Assembly: GCF_001905905.1 (NCBI RefSeq)
Contig: NZ_LIVT01000013.1
Coordinates: forward strand, 62,001 to 126,000
Length of the DNA stretch: 64,000 bases
Source: Streptomyces sp. CB02366
GTDB lineage: Bacteria > Actinomycetota > Actinomycetes > Streptomycetales > Streptomycetaceae
Reading direction: 5' to 3'
Position numbers and translations under genes: made by a program. Below, piece by piece: positions 13,750 to 21,400 of this stretch (position 1 is its first letter; each line of letters opens with the position of its first letter). Below the pieces are notes generated by a model, which saw only the letters and a program-made list of their open reading frames with translations, searched no databases and was not told the DNA's origin.

Positions 13750-14847
13750 TCAGGTGGAGCCCACGAACAGCACCAGCAGCAGCCAGAAGACCGGGGCGGT
13801 CGGCAGGAGCGAGTCGAGCCGGTCCATGATGCCGCCGTGGCCGGGGAGCAGGGTGCCCATGTCCTTGATCCCGAGGTCCCGTTTGATCATGGATTCGCCC
13901 AGGTCGCCGAGGGTGGCGCTGACGGCGACCCCGAGACCGAGCAGAAGCCCCTGCCACCAGGCTCCGCCGTCGATCAGGAACTCCATGCACAGCGCGCCGG
14001 CCGCCATCGCGAAGCCGACCGCTCCGAGCAGCCCCTCACGGGTCTTGCCGGGGCTGATGCGCGGGGCGAGCTTGTGCGTGCCGAACCGCCAGCCGACCGC
14101 GTACGCCCCCGTGTCGCTGACCACGGTGAGGACGAGGAAGGTCAGGACCCGCCACTCCCCGTCGTCCGCCGTCAGCATCAGGGCGACGAAGGTGGCCAGG
14201 AAGGGGACGTAGAACGCCGCGAAGACCGCGGCGGTGACGTCCTTGAGGTATCCCTCCGGCGGCTGGGCCATCCGCCGGACCAGCACCGCCAGGGCGGTCA
14301 GGGCCATCGCGATCCAGGCCCCTTCGGGCCCCCGGGCGTACCCGGCGACCACCATGGCGACACCGCCGACCGCCAGCGGGATCAGGGGCGCGTTGATCTC
14401 CTTGCGCTCCTTGAGGCGGGAGGTGAGCTCCCAGAGGCCGACGACGACGGCGACCGCTATGACGCCGACGAAGAGGGCCTTCACGATGAACAGCGAGACG
14501 ACGATGAGGGCGCCGAGCCCCAGACCGACCCCTATGGCGGCGCGCAGATCACGCCCCGCGCGCTTCTTCTGCGGCGGGGGCGGCAGCGGAGTGGACATGG
14601 GCTCCTGCGGCATCTCGTCACGGAACAGGGGGCCGCCGGTGTGAGCGGCCCCCCTGCCCCGGTGGTCGCGGTTCTCGGTTTCTCCGCCTGCGTCTCTACC
14701 TGCGTCGGGAACGTCCGGCACGATGGGCATGGGCCGAGTCTGCTGGGCGCCATGCACATCGTGAACAGGACCCGCCGGGGCAGCCGTCATCTCGGGCATG
14801 CCCCGGTATCCGGCTCCTTGCGGGGCGCCCCGGGAAGAGTCGTTCAT
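13750..14847 (-). CDS. cdsA: phosphatidate cytidylyltransferase
   Basis: CdsA makes CDP-diacylglycerol from phosphatidate and CTP in the membrane, the branch point of phospholipid synthesis. The 365-residue product has about eight membrane segments and the family signature near the C-terminus (SMIKRDLGIKDMG, then PGHGGIMDRLDS). An unusual Pro/Gly-rich soluble extension of about 95 residues precedes the first membrane segment. The ATG at 14845-14847 overlaps the frr stop by one base (TGATG). A later ATG (MSTPLPPPPQ) is possible but would lose the coupling. Without the element rlmN would follow 108 bp downstream. Confidence 0.92.
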   Translation of the reverse strand: MNDSSRGAPQGAGYRGMPEMTAAPAGPVHDVHGAQQTRPMPIVPDVPDAGRDAGGETENRDHRGRGAAHTGGPLFRDEMPQEPMSTPLPPPPQKKRAGRDLRAAIGVGLGLGALIVVSLFIVKALFVGVIAVAVVVGLWELTSRLKERKEINAPLIPLAVGGVAMVVAGYARGPEGAWIAMALTALAVLVRRMAQPPEGYLKDVTAAVFAAFYVPFLATFVALMLTADDGEWRVLTFLVLTVVSDTGAYAVGWRFGTHKLAPRISPGKTREGLLGAVGFAMAAGALCMEFLIDGGAWWQGLLLGLGVAVSATLGDLGESMIKRDLGIKDMGTLLPGHGGIMDRLDSLLPTAPVFWLLLVLFVGST

Positions 14848-15404
14848 CAGACTTCGAGCAGCTCGGCTTCCTTGTGCTTGAGCAGCTCGTCCACCTGCGC
14901 GACGTACTTCGCGGTGGTGTCGTCGAGCTCCTTCTCGGCGCGGCGCACCTCGTCCTCGCCGGACTCCTTGTCCTTGACGAGCTTGTCGAGCGCTTCCTTG
15001 GCCTTGCGCCGGATGGAGCGGATCGAGATCTTGGAGTCCTCGGCCTTGCTCTTGGCGACCTTGATGTACTCCTTGCGGCGGTCCTGCGTCAGCTCGGGGA
15101 AGGTCACCCGGATGATATTGCCGTCGTTGCTCGGGTTGACGCCGAGGTCGGAGTCGCGAATCGCCTGCTCGATGTTGCGCAGCGCGGTCTTGTCGAACGG
15201 CGTCACGACGGCCATCCGCGGCTCGGGCACCGAGAACGAGGCCAGCTGGTTGATCGGGGTCAGCGCGCCGTAGTAGTCGGCGACGATCTTGTTGAACATC
15301 GCCGGGTGCGCACGGCCGGTACGGATCGCGGCGAAGTCCTCTTTCGCGACGACAACGGCCTTCTCCATCTTCTCCTCGGCCTCGAGGAGGATTTCTTCGA
15401 TCAC
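14847..15404 (-). CDS. frr: ribosome recycling factor
   Basis: This is a 185-residue factor that splits post-termination ribosomes with EF-G. The whole sequence follows the family (EEILLEAEEKMEKAVVVAKE, GRAHPAMFNKI, AIRDSDLGVNPSNDG, RRAEKELDDTTAKYV). The GTG at 15402-15404 was chosen because it gives the standard length and N-terminus; the open frame continues 50 codons upstream without family similarity. It is transcribed after pyrH with a 127-bp gap and overlaps cdsA by one base. Confidence 0.97.
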   Translation of the reverse strand: MIEEILLEAEEKMEKAVVVAKEDFAAIRTGRAHPAMFNKIVADYYGALTPINQLASFSVPEPRMAVVTPFDKTALRNIEQAIRDSDLGVNPSNDGNIIRVTFPELTQDRRKEYIKVAKSKAEDSKISIRSIRRKAKEALDKLVKDKESGEDEVRRAEKELDDTTAKYVAQVDELLKHKEAELLEV

Positions 15405-15531
15405 CACGTGCTCCTGCGTGTCTTGAGTGGGCCCGGCGTCGTCATCGCCTGGCCCTGCGGGTCCTGCGTCGCGTCCTTGAACCTGCACGGTGTCCCACCG
15501 GCAGGCCGTTGTCCATCCTGGGGGGGGGCCG

Positions 15532-16308
15532 TCAGGCCCGGGTGCTCTCGTCACTCACGAGCGTGCCGATCTTCTCACCCTTGACCGCGCGAGCGATATT
15601 GCCCAGGGCGGTCAGCTCGAAGACGAGGATCGGCAGCTTGTTGTCACGGCAGAGCGTGATGGCGGTGGCATCCGCGACCTTCAGATCGCGGCTGATCACC
15701 TCGCCGTACTCCAGCGCGTCGAACTTCACCGCGTCGGGGTTGGTCTTGGGGTCGGAGTCGTAGACCCCGTCCACCCCGTTCTTCCCCATGAGCAGCGCCT
15801 CGGCGTCGATCTCCAGGGCGCGCTGGGCCGCGGTGGTGTCGGTGGAGAAGTACGGCATGCCCATGCCGGCGCCGAAGATCACCACGCGGCCCTTCTCCAG
15901 GTGCCGGACGGCGCGGAGCGGGATGTACGGCTCGGCGACCTGGCCCATGGTGATGGCCGTCTGGACGCGCGAGTCGATGCCCTCCTTCTCCAGGAAGTCC
16001 TGGAGCGCCAGGCAGTTCATGACGGTGCCGAGCATGCCCATGTAGTCGGAACGGGCCCGGTCCATGCCGCGCTGCTGCAGCTCGGCGCCGCGGAAGAAGT
16101 TGCCTCCGCCGATGACCACCGCGATCTGGGCGCCGTCGCGGACGACGGCGGCGATCTCGCGGGCGATGGTGTGCACGACGTCGGGGTCGACGCCGAGACC
16201 GCCGCCCCCGGCGAACGCCTCGCCGGAGAGCTTCAGCATGAAGCGCCCGGAGCCCTTGTCGTCGTCGCCCTTGCCGTCGGCCTGAATGGCGTCCGCGCGC
16301 TTGTCCAT
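15532..16308 (-). CDS. pyrH: uridylate kinase
   Basis: UMP kinase converts UMP to UDP in pyrimidine nucleotide synthesis and is a member of the amino acid kinase fold. The 258-residue protein shows the N-terminal phosphate loop region (FMLKLSGEAFAGG), VVIGGGNFFRG, and the C-terminal region GVYDSDPKTNPDAVKFD. The ATG at 16308 follows GGAGAA; an upstream in-frame start seven codons earlier is less likely. It begins after a clear terminator hairpin and so has its own promoter between tsf and pyrH. Confidence 0.97.
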   Translation of the reverse strand: MDKRADAIQADGKGDDDKGSGRFMLKLSGEAFAGGGGLGVDPDVVHTIAREIAAVVRDGAQIAVVIGGGNFFRGAELQQRGMDRARSDYMGMLGTVMNCLALQDFLEKEGIDSRVQTAITMGQVAEPYIPLRAVRHLEKGRVVIFGAGMGMPYFSTDTTAAQRALEIDAEALLMGKNGVDGVYDSDPKTNPDAVKFDALEYGEVISRDLKVADATAITLCRDNKLPILVFELTALGNIARAVKGEKIGTLVSDESTRA

Positions 16309-16336
16309 GGAAATTCTCCTCGTGCACATACGAAGA

Positions 16337-16381
16337 AGGCCATTGCCGGTGGGTCTGGTGTCCCTACAGCGGCAATGGCCT
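16337..16381. terminator. terminator hairpin between tsf and pyrH
   Basis: Perfect 12-bp arms, AGGCCATTGCCG (16337-16348) and CGGCAATGGCCT (16370-16381), lie about 90 bp after the tsf stop and upstream of the pyrH start. They end the rpsB-tsf unit. Confidence 0.7.
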
Positions 16382-16469
16382 CCTCGTCAGATCTGCGATC
16401 GTCCGGCGTGAGTACGGCCGTCGACTGCACCCGACCCTATCGGGTCCGGTGCTGTTCGCCCGGACGGAC

Positions 16470-17306
16470 TCAGATGCCGACCTTGATGCGCGAGAAGCGC
16501 TTCAGGGTGACACCGGCCTCGTCCAGAACCTTCTGGACCGACTTCTTGGCGTCCAGCGCGTACGGCTGGCCCAGGAGGGTGGCCTCCTTGAAGAAGCCGT
16601 TGACCCGGCCCTCGACGATCTTCGGGAGGGCGGCCTCGGGCTTGCCCTCGGCGCGGGTGGTCTCCTCGGCGACGCGGCGCTCGGCCTCGACGACCTCGGC
16701 GGGGACGTCCTCGCGGGAGAGGTACTTCGGGGCGAAGGCGGCGATGTGCTGCGCGATGCCCTTGGCCAGCTCGGCGTCGGCCTTGTCCAGCTCGACCAGA
16801 ACACCGATCTGCGGGGGCAGGTCGGGCATGGTGCGGTGCATGTACACGGCGACGAAGGCGCCGGTGAACTGGGCGAAGCGGTCCAGGACGATCTTCTCGC
16901 CGAGGTTGGCGTTGGCCTCGTCGACGTACGCCTGGACGGTCTTGCCGGCCTCGATCTCGGAGGCGAGCAGCGCGTCGATGTCGGCCGGGGAGGTGGCGGC
17001 GACGTGCTCGGCGAGCGTGTTGGCGACGTTCTGGAACTTCTCGCCCTTGGCGACGAAGTCCGTCTCGCACTTCAGCTCGAGGATGACGCCGGACGTCTGG
17101 TCCTCGGAGACGACGGAGACGACGGCGCCGTTCTCGGCAGAACGGCCTTCGCGCTTGGCGACGCCCTTCTGGCCCTTGATGCGGAGCGCCTCGACGGCCT
17201 TGTCGACGTTGCCGTCGGCCTCGTCGAGCGCCTTCTTGCAGTCCATCATGCCGGCGCCGGTGAGCTCACGGAGCTTCTTGACGTCAGCGGCGGTGTAGTT
17301 CGCCAT
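16470..17306 (-). CDS. tsf: elongation factor Ts
   Basis: EF-Ts recycles EF-Tu from GDP to GTP. The 278-residue product has the N-terminal UBA-like domain (ADVKKLRELTGAGMMDCKKA) and the signature ETDFVAKGEKF in the core. Length is normal for actinobacteria. It follows rpsB with a 99-bp gap that contains a strong hairpin, the classic rpsB-tsf layout. The start ATG is unambiguous. Confidence 0.98.
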   Translation of the reverse strand: MANYTAADVKKLRELTGAGMMDCKKALDEADGNVDKAVEALRIKGQKGVAKREGRSAENGAVVSVVSEDQTSGVILELKCETDFVAKGEKFQNVANTLAEHVAATSPADIDALLASEIEAGKTVQAYVDEANANLGEKIVLDRFAQFTGAFVAVYMHRTMPDLPPQIGVLVELDKADAELAKGIAQHIAAFAPKYLSREDVPAEVVEAERRVAEETTRAEGKPEAALPKIVEGRVNGFFKEATLLGQPYALDAKKSVQKVLDEAGVTLKRFSRIKVGI

Positions 17307-17348
17307 GAGTCTGTATGTCTCTCTCGAAGTCTGAAAGATCTACGGGTG

Positions 17349-17388
17349 GACGGCGGGGGCGACGCCTGTGGCGTCGGCCCCCGCCGTC
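17349..17388 (-). terminator. rpsB-tsf intergenic hairpin (attenuator)
   Basis: Arms of 18 and 19 nt (17349-17366 and 17370-17388; GACGGCGGGGG paired with CCCCCGCCGTC, then GACGCC with GGCGTC) form a very stable stem with one bulge and a three-base loop. In many bacteria a hairpin at this place lets only part of the transcripts continue into tsf. Confidence 0.6.
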
Positions 17389-17405
17389 TGCAGCCGTGAC
17401 GGGTG

Positions 17406-18332
17406 TCAGGCCTGCTCGGCGTCCGCGTCGGCGGCCGGGGTCTCGGCCTCCGCCTCGGCCTCGGCGACGGCTTCGGCCGGCTTCTCGGCGTCGGCGACCT
17501 TCTCGGTCTCGGCGGAGGACTGGACCTCGGCGGCAGCCGCGGTCTCGTCCTTCTTGTCGCCCTCGAGCAGGTCGCGCTCCCACTCGGCCAGCGGCTCGCC
17601 GGCGGCCTTCTCGCCCGGCTTCGAGTCGCCGGTGGCGGCGCCGGAGCGGGCGATGAGGCCCTCGGCGACGGCGTCGGCGATCACGCGGGTGAGCAGGGTG
17701 ACGGAGCGGATCGCGTCGTCGTTGCCCGGAATCTTGTAGTCGACCTCGTCGGGGTCGCAGTTGGTGTCGAGGATCGCGACGACCGGGATGTGGAGCTTGC
17801 GCGCCTCACCGACGGCGATGTGCTCCTTCTTGGTGTCGACGATCCAGACGGCGCTGGGCACCTTCTGCATCTCGCGGATACCACCGAGGGTCTTCTCCAG
17901 CTTGGCCTTCTCGCGCGAGAGGACCAGGAGCTCCTTCTTGGTGAGGCCGGAGGCGGCCACGTCCTCGAAGTCGATGAGCTCCAGCTCCTTCAGGCGCTGG
18001 AGGCGCTTGTAGACGGTGGAGAAGTTGGTGAGCATGCCGCCGAGCCAACGCTGGTTGACGTACGGCATGCCGACGCGCGTCGCCTGCTCGGCGATGGCCT
18101 CCTGGGCCTGCTTCTTCGTACCCACGAACATGATGGAGCCGCCGTGGGCGACGGTCTCCTTGACGAACTCGTAGGCGCGGTCGATGTACGACAGCGACTG
18201 GAGCAGGTCGATGATGTAGATGCCGTTGCGCTCGGTGAAGATGAAGCGCTTCATCTTCGGGTTCCAGCGACGGGTCTGGTGACCGAAGTGGACGCCGCTT
18301 TCCAGCAGCTCCCGCATCGTGACGACGGCCAT
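17406..18332 (-). CDS. rpsB: 30S ribosomal protein S2
   Basis: S2 is a 308-residue small-subunit protein. The conserved body (MAVVTMRELLESGVHFGHQT, RWNPKMKRFIFTERNG, VNQRWLGGMLTNFSTV) is followed by a long Ala/Glu-rich acidic tail of about 55 residues typical of Streptomyces S2. The ATG at 18332 has AAGGAG at good spacing. It is the first gene of the rpsB-tsf unit. Its leader contains a hairpin at 18429-18454. Confidence 0.98.
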   Translation of the reverse strand: MAVVTMRELLESGVHFGHQTRRWNPKMKRFIFTERNGIYIIDLLQSLSYIDRAYEFVKETVAHGGSIMFVGTKKQAQEAIAEQATRVGMPYVNQRWLGGMLTNFSTVYKRLQRLKELELIDFEDVAASGLTKKELLVLSREKAKLEKTLGGIREMQKVPSAVWIVDTKKEHIAVGEARKLHIPVVAILDTNCDPDEVDYKIPGNDDAIRSVTLLTRVIADAVAEGLIARSGAATGDSKPGEKAAGEPLAEWERDLLEGDKKDETAAAAEVQSSAETEKVADAEKPAEAVAEAEAEAETPAADADAEQA

Positions 18333-18777
18333 GGCCGTACTCCTTGAGGTACTCGGTTATCGCGACCGCAGGTTTGCGTCCGCGCCTGACGCCCCGACGC
18401 GCCGTGCCACGAGGGACCGAGGAGCGCGGCCACCTCCACGAAGAGGGAGGTGGCGGGGCGTGCGAAGTCGACCCGGTGACCCGGATCGCCGTAAGAAGTG
18501 TACGGGACCGACCGGGTGCCGGATGACGGCGACCGCCGCAGCGGGGCGGCGGGCCCGCGCACGAGCGGGCGCGGGGCGGGTGGCGGTCCGGCCACGGACG
18601 GGCGGGGGTCAGGTGGGCGGCCGGATGACGCCCCGGCCCCGGACAGGCGGCGGGAGTTCCACGGACGGGTGGCGGGGACTTCACGGACGGGTGGCGGGGA
18701 TGTCCACAACCGGCGAGTAGTCCCCAGGGGGCGACCGGCGATCCCCGGAATTCCGGCGTCCGGGGCAGGGTGACGGC
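18333..18777. other. 445-bp divergent intergenic region, rpsB promoter side
   Basis: This lies between rpsB (leftward) and the M23-like gene (rightward). On the minus strand a perfect 9-bp hairpin (18429-18454, GCCACCTCC and GGAGGTGGC) sits in the likely rpsB leader, and a TACACT -10-like hexamer is found upstream of it near 18495. Two copies of the 19-bp sequence CACGGACGGGTGGCGGGGA lie close together near 18660-18701. No gene is seen. Confidence 0.4.
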
Positions 18778-20433
18778 ATGCGTCCGCTCACCGGCCCCCT
18801 GCGCCGCTCCCCCGCCCCTCGCCCTCTGCCCCGGCTCGCCCCTCTCCTGGTGCCCGTGCTGCTCATGGCCCTCACGCTGTACGCACGGCTCCCCGCGGCC
18901 GGGGCTTCGGCGCCCGGCGCGGCCGTCGTGGCCGCCGCCGCTCCGGCGCCCCCACCGCGGCCGGACACCGACGCGGCCGCGGGCGGCGACGCGGACGCGG
19001 GCAGGGGCCCCGGCGTGGACGCCGAGACAGGTTCGGAGACGGAAGCAGAGGCGGAGGGGGAGGCGGGGACCGACGCGGGAGCGGGTTCGGACGGGGAGGC
19101 GGGCCCGGGCCACCGGGGCGGGGGGCGGAGCTGGCCGTTGGCCGGGAGACCCGCGGTGGTACGGGAGTGGGAGCCGCCCGCCGGCCCGTACGGGCCCGGC
19201 CACCGCGGCGTGGACCTCGCGGCGGGGGCGGGAGCCCGGGTGCTGGCGGCCGTCGACGGCCGGGTGTCGTTCGCCGGGCGGGTGGGGGGACGCGGGGTGC
19301 TCGCGGTGGAGGTGGACGGCAGCGGATCCCCGCCGCTGCGCACCACGTACGAACCGGTACGGGCGCTGGTCGAGAAGGGGGCCGCCGTCCGCGCGGGAGA
19401 GCCGGTCGCCGTGCTGGAGACCGGGCCGTTCCACTGCGCGGCGGGCTGTCTGCACTGGGGGCTCCGGCGCGGGGAGGTCTACCTGGACCCGCTCTCGCTG
19501 CTGCCGCCCTCCCTGCTGCGGCGAGGCCCCTCACGGCTGCTGCCGGTGGTCGGAGTGCCCGAGCCGGGGGCGGGCCCGGACACCGCCGCGGCCGGGGTCA
19601 GCCGCTCACACCGCGCAGGACCATCGCGACGGCGGTGTCCGCGATCACGTCCGGCTCCTCCGCGACGCCCAGCTCGATCCGGCGCACGGCGGCGTCGACC
19701 GAGCCCTGGAGGAGCATGGCCGCCAGCCTCGGCTGCGTGTGGCCCAGATCGCCGAGCGCTTCGACGATCATGGCGATCAGCCCTCCGTGGGCGGCGCGGA
19801 TCTTCTCCCGGGCGCCCGCGTCCAACTCGCTCGCGGAGATCGCGACGACCGCGCGGTGCCGGCGGTCCCCGACGAGGCCGAGCTGCCGGCGCACGTACGC
19901 CTCGATCTTGGCCTCGGGCGTCTCGGCGCGCCGCATGGCGTTCTCGACCTCGGCCGCCCAGACCGGGAAGTCGACGGCGCACAGCTCCTCGACGACGGCG
20001 GCGCGCGAGCGGAAGTACTCGTACACGGAGGACCGGGCGAGGCCTGTGCGCTCGGCGAGTGCGGGGAAGGTCAGCGCCTCCGTACCGCCCTCGGACAACA
20101 GGGAGCGCGCGGCGTCCAGGAGGGCGCCGCGCTGCATGGTCCGGTGCTCGGCCACGGAGGCCGCTCGAATCCTGGGCACGCGTCCACTCTACGGCGGCAC
20201 GCACAGGACGGAAGGGCACGGCCGCCGATCGGACGGCCGGAGAGAGCGGTGAGGCACGTCGGCGGACGCAGGCCGGGGGCGGGAGCGGGGTGCGAGGCCG
20301 GCGGGGGCGTCAGCGGCCCGCGTCGGCCAGCTTCGCCCGGAGCTGGAGCACGGACTTGGTGTGGATCTGGCTGACCCGGCTCTCGGTCACCCCGAGGACG
20401 TTGCCGATCTCGGCGAGGGTCAGCCCCTCGTAG
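18778..20433 (+). CDS. secreted M23-family (LytM-like) protein; ORF runs on through the TetR gene
   Basis: An N-terminal signal sequence (LAPLLVPVLLMALTLYARLP) and a Glu/Ala/Asp-rich linker precede a LytM domain at about residues 118-245. The first zinc motif is intact (His142 and Asp146 in GHRGVDL). The usual H-x-H becomes C-L-H (Cys224, His226), so the catalytic His is missing and the protein may bind rather than cut peptidoglycan. Recognisable sequence ends near residue 262 (about 19563). The frame stays open to 20433, giving 551 residues antisense to the whole TetR gene, and the other two plus frames have no stop before 20252 either. The true functional end is uncertain. Confidence 0.68.
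   Translation: MRPLTGPLRRSPAPRPLPRLAPLLVPVLLMALTLYARLPAAGASAPGAAVVAAAAPAPPPRPDTDAAAGGDADAGRGPGVDAETGSETEAEAEGEAGTDAGAGSDGEAGPGHRGGGRSWPLAGRPAVVREWEPPAGPYGPGHRGVDLAAGAGARVLAAVDGRVSFAGRVGGRGVLAVEVDGSGSPPLRTTYEPVRALVEKGAAVRAGEPVAVLETGPFHCAAGCLHWGLRRGEVYLDPLSLLPPSLLRRGPSRLLPVVGVPEPGAGPDTAAAGVSRSHRAGPSRRRCPRSRPAPPRRPARSGARRRRPSPGGAWPPASAACGPDRRALRRSWRSALRGRRGSSPGRPRPTRSRRSRRPRGAGGPRRGRAAGARTPRSWPRASRRAAWRSRPRPPRPGSRRRTAPRRRRRASGSTRTRRTGRGLCARRVRGRSAPPYRPRTTGSARRPGGRRAAWSGARPRRPLESWARVHSTAARTGRKGTAADRTAGESGEARRRTQAGGGSGVRGRRGRQRPASASFARSWSTDLVWIWLTRLSVTPRTLPISARVSPS
19598..20179 (-). CDS. TetR/AcrR-family transcriptional regulator
   Basis: This is a 193-residue repressor with an N-terminal TetR helix-turn-helix (LLDAARSLLSEGGTEALTFP, ALAERTGLARSSVYEYFRSR) and a helical ligand domain. 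It lies between whiG and the convergent M23-like gene, in the same orientation as whiG and 130 bp downstream of it. Target and ligand cannot be told from sequence. Its whole length is antisense to the extended M23 reading frame, which argues that the M23 extension is not constrained coding sequence. Confidence 0.9.
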   Translation of the reverse strand: MPRIRAASVAEHRTMQRGALLDAARSLLSEGGTEALTFPALAERTGLARSSVYEYFRSRAAVVEELCAVDFPVWAAEVENAMRRAETPEAKIEAYVRRQLGLVGDRRHRAVVAISASELDAGAREKIRAAHGGLIAMIVEALGDLGHTQPRLAAMLLQGSVDAAVRRIELGVAEEPDVIADTAVAMVLRGVSG

Positions 20434-21146
20434 TAGTAGAGGGTCACCACGGTCTTCTCCCGGTCGGGAAGGGTGTTGATCGCCCGTGCGAGGAGTCTTC
20501 GCAGCTCGCGGTCTTCGGCGACCTCCACCGGGTTGTCCGCGGCCGTGTCCTCCAGGGTGTCCATCAGGCTCAGCCGGTCGCCGCCCTCGCCGCCGACGTG
20601 CAGCAACTCTTCCAGGGCGACCACGTTCGCCAGGGACAGCTGGCTGAAAACCGCGTGCAGTTCCTCCAGAGCGATGCCCATCTCCGCGGCGACCTCGGCC
20701 TCCGACGGCGTACGCCGGAACTGCGCCTCCAGCGTGGCGTACGCGCGCTCCACGTTGCGCGCCTTCTGCCGCACTGAACGCGGGATCCAGTCCAGGGCGC
20801 GGAGTTCGTCGATCATCGCCCCGCGGATCCTGGTGATCGCGTAGGTCTCGAACTTGATGGCCCGTTCGAGATCGAACTTCTCGATGGCGTCGATCAGTCC
20901 GAAGACCCCGGAGGAGACGAAGTCGGCCTGCTCCACGTTGGACGGCAGCCCTACGCTCACCCGCCCCGCGACGTACTTGACGAGCGGCGAGTAGTGCAGG
21001 ATCAGCTGCTCCCGCAGCCGCTCGTCGCCCGTGGCCTTGTAGGAACGCCACAACTCGTCGAGGGAGGAGGGGGCGGGAGGGCGCACAGTGCCACGCGCAA
21101 GCGGTGGTACTGCCGCGCGGTCAGACCCGGAGGTGTGCTGGGGCAT
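20310..21146 (-). CDS. whiG: sporulation sigma factor WhiG
   Basis: WhiG is the FliA-type sigma factor that commits Streptomyces aerial hyphae to sporulation. The 278-residue product has region 2 (FGLIDAIEKFDLERAIKFET, YAITRIRGAMIDELR), region 3 and region 4 (EGLTLAEIGNVLGVTESRVS). The sequence MPQHTSGSDRAAV at the ATG at 21146 is the expected WhiG start; the open frame reaches 58 codons further upstream without similarity. It stands alone with its own upstream region and is separated from dprA by a terminator. Confidence 0.97.
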   Translation of the reverse strand: MPQHTSGSDRAAVPPLARGTVRPPAPSSLDELWRSYKATGDERLREQLILHYSPLVKYVAGRVSVGLPSNVEQADFVSSGVFGLIDAIEKFDLERAIKFETYAITRIRGAMIDELRALDWIPRSVRQKARNVERAYATLEAQFRRTPSEAEVAAEMGIALEELHAVFSQLSLANVVALEELLHVGGEGGDRLSLMDTLEDTAADNPVEVAEDRELRRLLARAINTLPDREKTVVTLYYYEGLTLAEIGNVLGVTESRVSQIHTKSVLQLRAKLADAGR

Positions 21147-21301
21147 GTGGTGCCTTGAGCCGTTCTGCCGTGAAGTGCTGGGGGACTTGTGTCTGGGGCG
21201 GAATCCTTGTGAGCGTAGCGTGACTGAAGCGTCGCGTTCCGCGCAGGACGGGAGATCCGGTCGGCGTGACGGCGCGTCGCCCGTCATGCCGTCCGAGCCC
21301 G

Positions 21302-21339
21302 CCGGGGGCCGCGACCGCAACCGTGGTCGCGGCCCCCGG
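21302..21339. terminator. terminator hairpin between dprA and whiG
   Basis: Perfect 15-bp arms (21302-21316 and 21325-21339; CCGGGGGCCGCGACC and its complement) have an 8-nt loop, about 60 bp after the dprA stop. They should end the operon that comes down from sipZ. Confidence 0.7.
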
Positions 21340-21400
21340 ACAGGTCACCGATCGATCGTGCGAGGTCATCGGCCTTACCTTTTCACCCGAATGCTCCAGG

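Noticed and set aside
13634..13990. 118-codon minus-strand ORF across attR and the cdsA end
   Set aside because: It overlaps the well supported cdsA in another frame and has no similarity or ribosome-binding site.
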